Source: Alistipes sp. (GTDB lineage Bacteria; Bacteroidota; Bacteroidia; Bacteroidales; Rikenellaceae). Taken from it: a stretch of DNA of 50,920 bases. The stretch covers positions 1 through 50,920 of the forward strand of contig JAFPAD010000014.1 in assembly GCA_017424405.1 (NCBI GenBank), read 5' to 3'. The first letter of the stretch is position 1, and every line of letters begins with the position of its first letter. Shown here in pieces: positions 26,156 to 34,163 of this stretch. The notes below the pieces were generated by a model. That model ran no database searches. It saw only the letters and a list, made by a program, of their open reading frames with translations, and was not told the DNA's origin. The position numbers and the translations under genes are program-made.

Positions 26156-28621
26156 ATGAAAAAACTACTTTTGGCAGTTGTTGCTATCGCCGCATTGGCT
26201 ATTAGCTGCAGCACACCAGCACCAATGAAGAACGAGATGCGCGCTCCATCGTATCCACTCATCACTATCGACCCTTATACTTCGGCTTGGTCACCCGCTG
26301 ACAATCTCTACGATCATCAGGTAACACACTGGACAGGCAAGAAGTTCCCATTCTTGGGCACATTGCGTGTTGACGGTCAGGTTTACCGTTTTATGGGCGA
26401 GGAGGAGAACATCATGGCTGCTATCGCACCAGTAGCTTCTCAGGAGCCTTGGATTGCTTCTTACACTTTCGACAAGCCTTCAAAGAAGTGGACTGAGGCT
26501 AATTTCAACGACAAGGGTTGGAAGCAGGCTCCTGCACCATTCGGCACACGTCAGGATTATGATGTAAACACTCGTTGGTACTCAAAGGATATTTGGGTGC
26601 GTCGCACAGTGGAGTTTACCCCTGAGCAGGTAGCAGGCAACAACCTCTTCATTCTCTACTCTCACGACGATATCTTCGAGCTCTACATTAATGGCGAGCA
26701 GCTCATCGCAACTGAGTACACTTGGAAGGAGAATGTTTACAAGCAGATTCCTGCTGAGATCATAGCAAAGGCTAACGGCAAGCTCACTATCGCAGCTCAC
26801 TGCCACAACCGCACAGGTGGTGCATTGGTTGATTTTGGTGTATATGCACAGCCTTCAAACGCTGTTGTAATGGCTCAGACTGCGCAGCAGACATCGGCTG
26901 ACGTTCAGGCAACACGCACAATCTACACATTCACTTGCGGTGGTGTGGATTTGACACTTACATTCGCTGCCCCAATGTTCTTGGAGGATCCTGAGTTGGT
27001 AGCTCGTCCTGTAAACTACGTAACTTACGCAGTTAAGTCTAACGACGGCGCTGAGCACGACGTAGAGGTTTACTTCGAGGCTGATACTCACTGGGCACAG
27101 AATACTCCAGCACAGAAGAGCACAAGCTCAGTTGAGGCTGACGAGCAGTTCAACTATGTTAAGACAGGTACAGATTCACAGAAGATTCTTGCTAAGAAGG
27201 GTGATGACCTCCGTATCGACTGGGGTTATTTCTACATGGCTGCTGACAAGAGCCACACTAACGCAGTGGGTAATGCCCTCAACTTGCGCAAGGCTTTTGC
27301 TGAGGCTGGCGAGGTAACATCAACAAACGATGGCAACCAGATTGCTCTTTGTGCAAATATTGGCAAGGTAGGTGCTACTGAGGTTAGCAACTACATTATG
27401 GTTGGTTACGACGATATCTACTCTATCCAGTACTTCGGCGAGAACATTCGTCCTTACTGGAACCGCAAGGGTGACAGCTCAATCCAGAAGCAGTTTGCTT
27501 TGGCTGCAGCTGAGTACGCTAAGTTGATGAAGCGTTGCGAGAAGTTCGACGCACAGCTTATGCACGACGCTACAATCTCTGGTGGCAAGGAGTATGCTGA
27601 GTTGCTCGCATTGGCTTACCGTCAGGCTATCGCTGCTCACAAGCTCATCGAGACTCCTAACGGCGAGCTCGCATGGCTTTCAAAGGAGAACTACTCTAAC
27701 GGTTCAATCGGCACTGTGGACGTAACATATCCATCAGCTCCTATGTTCCTTTACTATAACCCTGAGTTTGCAAAGGCTCTCATCAACTTCATCTTCTACT
27801 ACTCTGAGAGTGGCAAGTGGACTAAGCCTTTCGCAGCTCACGACGTAGGTACATACCCATTGGCTAACGGTCAGACTTATGGTGGCGATATGCCAGTTGA
27901 GGAGTGTGGTAACATGCTTATCCTTACAGGTGCTATCTGTAAGATGGAGGGCAACGCTGACTACGCTTTGAAGCACTGGGATGCTCTTACATTGTGGACT
28001 GACTACCTCGTTGAGCACGGTGGCGACCCAGCTAACCAGCTCTGTACAGACGACTTCGCAGGTCACTGGGCACGTAACGCTAACCTCGCAGTTAAGGCTA
28101 TCGTAGGTGTTGCAGCTTACGCTGACTTGGCTGACATGGCAGGTAAGAAGGACGTTGCTGAGAAGTACAACGCTACTGCTAAGGAGATGGCAGCTAAGTG
28201 GAAGGAGATGGCACAGGAGGGTGACCACTACCGCCTCACATTCGACACAGGCAAGGATACTTGGAGCCAGAAGTACAACCTCGTATGGGACAAGATGCTC
28301 GGTTACAACGTATTCGACCCATCTATCGCACTCGACGAGATTGCTTACTACCTCACAAAGCAGAACGTATATGGTTTGCCACTCGACTGCCGTCAGGGTT
28401 ACTCAAAGTCTGACTGGGTTGTATGGTCAGCTACAATGTCACCTGACAAAGCTACTTTCGAGGAGTTCATCAAGCCATTGCACAAGTTCTACAACGAGAC
28501 TGTATCACGTGCTCCTATGAGCGACTGGTACCGTACCGATGCTCCATCACACGTAGGCTTCCAGGCTCGTTCGGTTGTTGGTGGTTACTGGATTAAGATG
28601 CTCGCTGACGAGTTGAAGTAA
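26156..28621 (+). CDS. DUF4964/DUF5127/DUF4965-family 'glutaminase A'-like lipoprotein, copy 2
   Basis: The 821-residue protein has a lipoprotein signal peptide (lipobox AISC, Cys18). The domain order is the same as copy 1: PSYPLITIDPYTSAWS, the inserted beta-sandwich-like domain (about 95-225; FELYINGEQL, IAAHCHNRTGG), DUF5127, then the DUF4965 barrel with ELAWLSKENYSNG, AAHDVGTYPLANGQTYGGD and EECGNMLILTG. Codon choice is strongly biased (AAG, TAC, CAC, ACA, GCT), like rpoC and pgi here, which suggests high expression. Its C-terminal half is nearly identical to copy 3 at DNA level. A palindrome, promoter and terminator of its own make it a separate unit. Confidence 0.85.
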   Translation: MKKLLLAVVAIAALAISCSTPAPMKNEMRAPSYPLITIDPYTSAWSPADNLYDHQVTHWTGKKFPFLGTLRVDGQVYRFMGEEENIMAAIAPVASQEPWIASYTFDKPSKKWTEANFNDKGWKQAPAPFGTRQDYDVNTRWYSKDIWVRRTVEFTPEQVAGNNLFILYSHDDIFELYINGEQLIATEYTWKENVYKQIPAEIIAKANGKLTIAAHCHNRTGGALVDFGVYAQPSNAVVMAQTAQQTSADVQATRTIYTFTCGGVDLTLTFAAPMFLEDPELVARPVNYVTYAVKSNDGAEHDVEVYFEADTHWAQNTPAQKSTSSVEADEQFNYVKTGTDSQKILAKKGDDLRIDWGYFYMAADKSHTNAVGNALNLRKAFAEAGEVTSTNDGNQIALCANIGKVGATEVSNYIMVGYDDIYSIQYFGENIRPYWNRKGDSSIQKQFALAAAEYAKLMKRCEKFDAQLMHDATISGGKEYAELLALAYRQAIAAHKLIETPNGELAWLSKENYSNGSIGTVDVTYPSAPMFLYYNPEFAKALINFIFYYSESGKWTKPFAAHDVGTYPLANGQTYGGDMPVEECGNMLILTGAICKMEGNADYALKHWDALTLWTDYLVEHGGDPANQLCTDDFAGHWARNANLAVKAIVGVAAYADLADMAGKKDVAEKYNATAKEMAAKWKEMAQEGDHYRLTFDTGKDTWSQKYNLVWDKMLGYNVFDPSIALDEIAYYLTKQNVYGLPLDCRQGYSKSDWVVWSATMSPDKATFEEFIKPLHKFYNETVSRAPMSDWYRTDAPSHVGFQARSVVGGYWIKMLADELK

Positions 28622-28642
28622 TTTCACCTTATAGCATATTTC

Positions 28643-28678
28643 AGAGGTTGTCTCAAATGCGGGGCAACCTCTTTTTTT
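28643..28678 (+). terminator. Terminator of DUF4965 copy 2
   Basis: AGAGGTTG (28643-28650) pairs with CAACCTCT (28665-28672); G-U pairs extend the stem inward. A run of T follows to 28678. Confidence 0.88.
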
Positions 28679-28791
28679 GTGCCAATGTTTTCAAAAAATA
28701 AATTATCCTTACGAAGTATAGACTTTTTATGCAAGAGGTGTAATTATGCTAAAAATTTTGCATATTGTCATAATATATATGTATATTTGCA

Positions 28792-28799
28792 AGGAAAGA
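28792..28799 (+). promoter_or_regulatory. -7 box for DUF4965 copy 3
   Basis: TATATTTG matches the -7 consensus 26 nt before the ATG. As in copy 2, a TTTG lies exactly 31 nt upstream (28757-28760). Confidence 0.55.
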
Positions 28800-28825
28800 A
28801 CTACATAAACTAATACTTAATCATT

Positions 28826-31294
28826 ATGAAAAAATTATTCTTGGCGATTGCTGCATTGGCTGCATTGGCAGTTGGTTGCAGCGCACCACAGCAGGTGAAG
28901 AATGAGTTGCGCGCACCAGCGTATCCACTCATCACCATCGACCCTTACACATCAGCGTGGTCACCATCAGACAACCTCTACGATTCTCAGGTTATGCACT
29001 GGACCGAGAAGAAGTTCCCATTCGTGGGTACTTTGCGCGTAGATGGTCAGCTCTACCGTTTCATGGGTCAGGAGGAGCCTACTATCACTTCTATCGCACC
29101 AATGTCAGTTGAGGAGCCTTGGTGGGGCACTTACACATTCGATGCTCCACGCGGCGACGCTTGGACAAAGCCAGGCTTCAACGACAAGAGCTGGAAGAAG
29201 GGCGAGGCTGCTTTCGGTTGGGAATCAACAAACATCAAGACTATCTGGAGCACAAAGAACATCTGGGTACGCCGCGAGGTTGAGATCAACCCTGAGGAGT
29301 TGAAGAACAACAAGCTCTTCGTGATGTACTCTCACGACGACAACTTCGAGCTCTACTTCAACGGCACAAAGATTGTCGATACAGGTAATGCTGCTCGCGA
29401 GAATGTATTAGCTGCGATACCAGATGAGCTCGTAGCTGCTTGCGACGGCAAGATTACTTTGGCTGCTCACTGCTACAATGGTCCTGGTTTGGCATTGGTT
29501 GATTTCGGTATCTACAAGCAGTCTATCGATGAGATTATCATGCCACAGACAGCCGTTCAGACATCAGCTGATGTTCAGGCTACACGTACAATCTACGACT
29601 TCACTTGCGGTGGCGTGGATTTGAAGCTCACTTTTGCTGCTCCACTCTTTATGGAGGATTTGGAGTTGGTATCACGTCCTGTAAACTACGTAACTTACGC
29701 TGTTAAGTCTAACGACGGCGCTGAGCACGACGTTGAGGTTTACTTCGAGGCTTCAGCTGACTGGGCACGTAATATGCCTACTCAGAAGAGCATCAGCACA
29801 GTAGAGGCTGACGAGAAGTTCAACTATGTTAAGTCGGGCACAGAGTCACAGCGCGTATTGCGTCACCGTGGCGACGATATTCGCATCGACTGGGGTTACT
29901 TCTACATGGCTGCCGACAAGCAGACAGCAAACGCAGTTGGCGCATCAGTTGCATTGCGTCAAGCATTCGCTGCAAATGGCGAGGTTACATCTATCGGCGA
30001 GGGCACACAGATGGCTCTCTCGAAGAAACTCGGCAAGGTAGGCGCAGCAGAGGTTAGCAACTACATCATGTTGGGTTACGACGACCTCTACTCTATCCAG
30101 TACTTCCGCGAGAACATTCGTCCATACTGGAACCGCAAGGGTGACAGCTCAATCCAGCAGCAGTTCGCTTTGGCGGCAGAGCAGTACGATGCTTTGATGA
30201 AGCGTTGCGAGAAGTTCGACGCACAGCTTATGGCTGACGCTAATAAGGCTGGTGGCAAGGAGTATGCTGAATTGCTCGCATTGGCTTACCGTCAGGCTAT
30301 CACAGCTCACAAGCTCATCGAGACTCCTCAGGGCGAGTTGGCATGGCTTTCAAAGGAGAACAACTCAAACGGCTCAATCGGTACTGTGGACGTAACATAT
30401 CCATCAGCACCTATGTTCCTTTACTATAACCCAGAGTTGGCAAAGGGTCTTTTGAACTTCATCTTCTACTACACCGAGAGTGGTAAGTGGAAGAAGCCTT
30501 TCGCAGCTCACGACGTAGGTACATACCCATTGGCTAATGGTCAGACTTATGGTGGCGATATGCCTGTTGAGGAGTGTGGTAACATGCTTATCTTGACTGG
30601 TGCTATCTGCCAGGCAGAGGGTAAGGCTGACTATGCTTTGAAGCATTGGGACGCTTTGACTACTTGGACTGATTACCTTGTTGAGAATGGTGGCGACCCA
30701 GCTAACCAGCTCTGTACTGATGACTTTGCAGGTCACTGGGCACGTAACGCAAACCTTGCAGTTAAGGCTATCGTAGGTGTTGCAGCTTACGCTGACATCG
30801 CCGATATGGCAGGCAAGAAGGATGTAGCCGAGAAGTACAATGCTATCGCAAAGGAGATGGCTGCTACATGGAAGGAGATGGCACAGGAGGGTAACCACTA
30901 CCGCCTCACATTCGACACAGGTCGTGACACTTGGAGCCAGAAGTACAACCTCGTATGGGACAAAATGCTCGGTTACGATGTATTCGACCCATCTATCGCA
31001 CTCGACGAGATTGCTTACTACCTCACTCAGCAGAACGAGTATGGTTTACCACTCGACTGCCGTCGTGGCTACACTAAGTCAGACTGGATTGTTTGGTCAG
31101 CTACAATGTCTCCTGACAAGGCTACTTTCGAGGAGTTCATCAAGCCATTGCACAAGTTCTACAACGAGACAACAAGCCGCGTGCCTATGAGCGACTGGAT
31201 TAATACTGACAACAAGTCGCATGTTGGTTTCAAGGCTCGCTCAGTTGTGGGTGGCTACTGGATTAAGATGCTCTCAGACCGCGATGGTAAATAA
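28826..31294 (+). CDS. DUF4964/DUF5127/DUF4965-family 'glutaminase A'-like lipoprotein, copy 3
   Basis: The 822-residue protein has a lipoprotein signal peptide (lipobox AVGC, Cys18). Its N-terminal block (APAYPLITIDPYTSAWS) is closer to copy 1, while the barrel (AAHDVGTYPLANGQTYGGD, EECGNMLILTG, CTDDFAGHWARNANLA) is nearly identical to copy 2 even at synonymous sites. The inserted beta-sandwich-like domain (about 95-230) differs clearly from both, for example FELYFNGTKIVD and AAHCYNGPGLA. The biased codon use suggests strong expression. It probably acts on the periplasmic or outer membrane face; the substrate is unknown. Confidence 0.85.
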   Translation: MKKLFLAIAALAALAVGCSAPQQVKNELRAPAYPLITIDPYTSAWSPSDNLYDSQVMHWTEKKFPFVGTLRVDGQLYRFMGQEEPTITSIAPMSVEEPWWGTYTFDAPRGDAWTKPGFNDKSWKKGEAAFGWESTNIKTIWSTKNIWVRREVEINPEELKNNKLFVMYSHDDNFELYFNGTKIVDTGNAARENVLAAIPDELVAACDGKITLAAHCYNGPGLALVDFGIYKQSIDEIIMPQTAVQTSADVQATRTIYDFTCGGVDLKLTFAAPLFMEDLELVSRPVNYVTYAVKSNDGAEHDVEVYFEASADWARNMPTQKSISTVEADEKFNYVKSGTESQRVLRHRGDDIRIDWGYFYMAADKQTANAVGASVALRQAFAANGEVTSIGEGTQMALSKKLGKVGAAEVSNYIMLGYDDLYSIQYFRENIRPYWNRKGDSSIQQQFALAAEQYDALMKRCEKFDAQLMADANKAGGKEYAELLALAYRQAITAHKLIETPQGELAWLSKENNSNGSIGTVDVTYPSAPMFLYYNPELAKGLLNFIFYYTESGKWKKPFAAHDVGTYPLANGQTYGGDMPVEECGNMLILTGAICQAEGKADYALKHWDALTTWTDYLVENGGDPANQLCTDDFAGHWARNANLAVKAIVGVAAYADIADMAGKKDVAEKYNAIAKEMAATWKEMAQEGNHYRLTFDTGRDTWSQKYNLVWDKMLGYDVFDPSIALDEIAYYLTQQNEYGLPLDCRRGYTKSDWIVWSATMSPDKATFEEFIKPLHKFYNETTSRVPMSDWINTDNKSHVGFKARSVVGGYWIKMLSDRDGK

Positions 31295-31313
31295 ACCGCA
31301 GAACGCATAAAGC

Positions 31314-31344
31314 AAATGCCGCCCCGAAAGGGACGGCATTTTTT
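31314..31344 (+). terminator. Terminator of DUF4965 copy 3
   Basis: An AAATGCCG/CGGCATTT stem extends through CCC/GGG with one mismatch and a GAAA loop, followed by T6. Confidence 0.92.
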
Positions 31345-31363
31345 GTTGAGTATGTATACATAT

Positions 31364-31399
31364 AAAAAAATTAGGGCGAGAAATTTCTCACCCTAATTT
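31364..31399 (-). terminator. Long hairpin terminator of the gpsA-pgi operon
   Basis: A 16-bp stem with one mismatch and essentially no loop spans 31368-31399 (AAATTAGGG...CCCTAATTT at the ends). On the minus strand it is followed by U7 (31364-31370). It lies about 215 nt beyond the pgi stop. Confidence 0.75.
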
Positions 31400-31446
31400 C
31401 ATTTATATTCTCTTGCAAGAGTATTCACTCTTGTTAAAAAGTGGAT

Positions 31447-31483
31447 AGTTGAGGCTATTTTGAGGCTTGTCGCACCCTCAACT
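31447..31483. repeat. Inverted repeat in the pgi 3' region
   Basis: AGTTGAGG (31447-31454) is the reverse complement of CCTCAACT (31476-31483). The intervening GAGGCTATTTTGAGGCTTG resembles, on the opposite strand, the arm of the larger palindrome next door (31494-31602). It may be a fragment of the same repeat family. Confidence 0.4.
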
Positions 31484-31493
31484 CCCAAAAAGG

Positions 31494-31602
31494 AAATAAC
31501 GAGAGATATTTTTAGGCTTGCGCAGACCGAGAAACCGCAGTTTACTTGACGTAAATGAGGATTTCGAGGGCAAGCATAACGCAGAAATAGCCTCGTTATT
31601 TT
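31494..31602. repeat. Imperfect ~109-bp palindromic intergenic element
   Basis: The ends AAATAACGAG (31494-31503) and CTCGTTATTT (31592-31601) are inverted repeats. Internally GGCTTGC pairs with GCAAGC, and GTTTAC pairs approximately with GTAAAT around a short central loop near 31545. The whole element can fold into one long imperfect hairpin. It carries no gene and lies within the 319-nt gap downstream of pgi, 12 nt after its stop. Confidence 0.55.
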
Positions 31603-31613
31603 CTTTTTATTTC

Positions 31614-32945
31614 TTACAAGCGAGCCTTGATTGCTTTTGACTCCTCCTCATAACCTGGCTTGTCGAGAAGAGCAAACATGTTCTTCTTGTAAGCCTCAAC
31701 ACCTGGCTGGTTGAATGGGTTTACACCAAGGATATAACCGCTGATACCGCACGCCTTCTCGAAGAAGTAGATAAGAGCACCGATAGAAGTCTCGTCGATA
31801 GCAGGAATCTCGATGCAGAGCTGTGGAACGCCACCGTCGATGTGAGCCAAACGAACGCCGAGCTCAGCCATCTTGTTAATCTCAGAGATGCGCTTGCCAG
31901 CGAGGAAGTTCAAGCCGTCGAGGTTAGCCTCCTCAGCCTCAACTGTCACTGTGTGCTTTGCATTCTCAACAGAGATGATAGTCTCGAACAATGTGCGCTC
32001 ACCCTCCTGAATGTACTGACCCATAGAGTGGAGATCGGCTGTGAGAGTTACGCTTGCTGGGAAGATACCCAAGCCGTCCTTACCCTCTGATTCGCCATAG
32101 AGCTGCTTCCACCACTCGGCAACATACTGCAACTTAGGCTCGTAAGAACCCAAAATCTCAACCTTCTTGCCAGCCTTGTAGAGCTCGTTACGTACGATTG
32201 CGTACTGGGCAGCAAGGTTCTCCTCAACAGCCACATCAGCCGCAGTAGCCTTCTCCATAGCCTGAGCGCCAGCAACCAAAGCCTTGATGTCGATACCAGC
32301 AACAGCCAATGGCAACAAACCTACTGGAGTGAGAACTGAGAAACGACCACCCACGTCATCTGGAATTACGAATGTAGGATAACCCTCCTGTGTAGCGAGT
32401 GTCTTGAGTGCACCACGAGCAGCGTCAGTGATAGCCACGATACGCTCAGCAGCCTCAGCCTTGCCGTAACGCTTCTCCAACTCAGCCTTGATAAGGCGGA
32501 ACGCGATAGCTGGCTCGGTTGTAGTACCCGACTTAGAGATTACAATAGCAGCTACAGAGTACTCCTTTGTAGCCTCCAAAAGCTCGTGAGTATAATCCTC
32601 CGAGATATTCTGACCTGCGAAAACCACTGTTGGGTTAGCGTGCTTCTTATTCAAGAACTCAAAAGAGTTGCTCATAGCCTCGATAACAGCCTTTGCGCCG
32701 AGGTAAGAACCTCCGATACCAATGCAGATTACAACCTCAGCCTTCTCGCGCAACTTAGCAGCCTGTGCCTCGATAGCAGCAATCTGCTCTGCGTCGATAG
32801 ATGATGGGAGGTTTACCCAACCCAAGAAATCGTTACCTGCGCCCTCACCTGAGTGCAACAACTCATTAGCCTTCTGTGCCGCAGCCTTCATCTCAGGAGT
32901 GATAACAACACCCGACTTAGCTACGTCTAATTTCATCAAACTCAT
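31614..32945 (-). CDS. pgi: Glucose-6-phosphate isomerase
   Basis: The 443-residue protein shows the PGI blocks [67 protein letters not shown] and [14 protein letters not shown]. It has the shorter bacterial length shared with Gram-positive enzymes. It interconverts glucose-6-phosphate and fructose-6-phosphate. It starts 32 nt after the gpsA stop with no promoter box between, so it is probably co-transcribed with gpsA. Codon use indicates high expression. Confidence 0.97.
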   Translation of the reverse strand: MSLMKLDVAKSGVVITPEMKAAAQKANELLHSGEGAGNDFLGWVNLPSSIDAEQIAAIEAQAAKLREKAEVVICIGIGGSYLGAKAVIEAMSNSFEFLNKKHANPTVVFAGQNISEDYTHELLEATKEYSVAAIVISKSGTTTEPAIAFRLIKAELEKRYGKAEAAERIVAITDAARGALKTLATQEGYPTFVIPDDVGGRFSVLTPVGLLPLAVAGIDIKALVAGAQAMEKATAADVAVEENLAAQYAIVRNELYKAGKKVEILGSYEPKLQYVAEWWKQLYGESEGKDGLGIFPASVTLTADLHSMGQYIQEGERTLFETIISVENAKHTVTVEAEEANLDGLNFLAGKRISEINKMAELGVRLAHIDGGVPQLCIEIPAIDETSIGALIYFFEKACGISGYILGVNPFNQPGVEAYKKNMFALLDKPGYEEESKAIKARL

Positions 32946-32977
32946 TGTTATTTAGTTTTATTATGATTTAAAAAATT

Positions 32978-33976
32978 CTACTTCAACTTGATTGTGAGCT
33001 CGCGCATGCGACGACGCGCCGAAGCTCCGTGGTACAACACCTCATAGACCATATCGGCAATAGGCATCTCTACATTACGCTGTGCGGCAGTGTGGCGAAT
33101 ACACTTTGCAGCATAGTAGCCCTCAGCAATCATGGTCATCTCGTTCATAGCGCTGCGCACCGTACAACCTCGACCTATGAGCAGACCGAAACGACGGTTA
33201 CGGCTATATGTCGAATAGCAGGTCACAAGCAAATCGCCCAAGCATGCCGATGCCAACACGTTATGAGATGCTCCACCGAACGACTCGAACATACGACTCA
33301 TCTCGGCAGCGCAATTAGCAATAAGCACAGCCACGAAATTGTCACCATATCCCAATCCATTTGCCATACCTACTGCAATGGCATAGATATTCTTCATGAT
33401 AGCTGCATACTCCACACCCTCGATGTCATCTGACTCCATAACTCGAATATATGGGCGAGAGAACATCTCCACCATCATTGCACGAGCCTCAACATTGCGA
33501 CACACCGCAGTAAGATATGACCAGCGGCTCAAACCAACCTCCTCGGCATGCGAGGGACCGGTGATGATAGCCACATGATTCTCTGGCACCTTATAGTGCG
33601 ATATTACGTAATCAGTGATTGGAATATAATCATCTGGAACGATGCCCTTGACTGCTGAAATCACAAATTTATCAGAGAGCGACACAGTCAGAGGCTCCAT
33701 AACTTTCTTCACGAATGCCGAAGGCATAGCGAGTATCACCACCTTGACATCTTCCACAACTTTATTGATGTCGTCCGACACCTCAATGATTGAAGCGTTC
33801 AAATCGACATCGCGTAGATATTTGCAATTACGACCCTCAGTCTCTACCGATTGTTGAACATCGGGATTTAAAATATGCCAATTGACATGTATCCCGTTTT
33901 CCGTGAGTATCTTCACGATTGCCGTAGCCCAACTACCATATCCAATGATAGCACATTTATCTTGTGAATTTATCAT
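32978..33976 (-). CDS. gpsA: Glycerol-3-phosphate dehydrogenase [NAD(P)+]
   Basis: The 332-residue protein has an N-terminal Rossmann motif (CAIIGYGSWATAIVKIL), ISAVKGIV, TGPSHAEEV, and the catalytic-lysine block EYAAIMKNIYAIAVGMANGL. ACLGDLLVTCYSTYSRNRRFG supports the C-terminal helical domain. It reduces dihydroxyacetone phosphate to sn-glycerol-3-phosphate for phospholipid synthesis in the cytoplasm. The gene is divergent from mreB and is the first gene of a gpsA-pgi operon. Confidence 0.96.
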   Translation of the reverse strand: MINSQDKCAIIGYGSWATAIVKILTENGIHVNWHILNPDVQQSVETEGRNCKYLRDVDLNASIIEVSDDINKVVEDVKVVILAMPSAFVKKVMEPLTVSLSDKFVISAVKGIVPDDYIPITDYVISHYKVPENHVAIITGPSHAEEVGLSRWSYLTAVCRNVEARAMMVEMFSRPYIRVMESDDIEGVEYAAIMKNIYAIAVGMANGLGYGDNFVAVLIANCAAEMSRMFESFGGASHNVLASACLGDLLVTCYSTYSRNRRFGLLIGRGCTVRSAMNEMTMIAEGYYAAKCIRHTAAQRNVEMPIADMVYEVLYHGASARRRMRELTIKLK

Positions 33977-34003
33977 CTTTTTATCTTGGTATGTTTACGA
34001 TTG

Positions 34004-34011
34004 CAAAAATA
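34004..34011 (-). promoter_or_regulatory. -7 box for gpsA-pgi
   Basis: The minus-strand sequence TATTTTTG fits TAnnTTTG 27 nt before the gpsA ATG. The nearest TTTG upstream is spaced only 13 nt away. Confidence 0.4.
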
Positions 34012-34031
34012 ATAAAAATTTCCTCAAAAAG

Positions 34032-34064
34032 TTGGAAAATTTACTCATCTTTTCACTACCTTTG
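34032..34064 (+). promoter_or_regulatory. Promoter of the mreB operon
   Basis: A TTG (34032-34034) and TACCTTTG (34057-34064, an exact TAnnTTTG) are spaced 22 nt apart. The transcript would have a leader of about 95 nt before mreB. Confidence 0.6.
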
Positions 34065-34113
34065 TAGGGTCAATGGCATTTTTTTGCTTCGACACAGTTG
34101 TAAAGGGCTAACA

Positions 34114-34155
34114 ATGAGTTCGTTTGCGACGCATAAACAATTGAATAATAATTAA
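34114..34155 (+). other. Possible 13-codon leader ORF upstream of mreB
   Basis: An ATG at 34114 opens a 13-codon frame (MSSFATHKQLNNN) that ends at a TAA 8 nt before the mreB ATG. It is preceded by an AAAGGG purine run at about 7 nt spacing. Nothing proves that it is translated. Confidence 0.25.
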
Positions 34156-34163
34156 ATACAAAT

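Noticed and set aside
27734..28228. 164-codon open frame antisense to DUF4965 copy 2
   Set aside because: A matching open frame occurs at the same place in copy 3 (30404-30898). It comes from the biased codon use of the sense genes, which removes reverse-strand stops, and no start context or family resemblance supports it.
30404..30898. 164-codon open frame antisense to DUF4965 copy 3
   Set aside because: Same cause as the copy 2 antisense frame; the sense gene is clearly coding and conserved.
26140..31300. The repeat cluster as a composite transposon or phage-borne cargo
   Set aside because: No insertion sequence, integrase or attachment site flanks the three genes; tandem duplication explains the layout.
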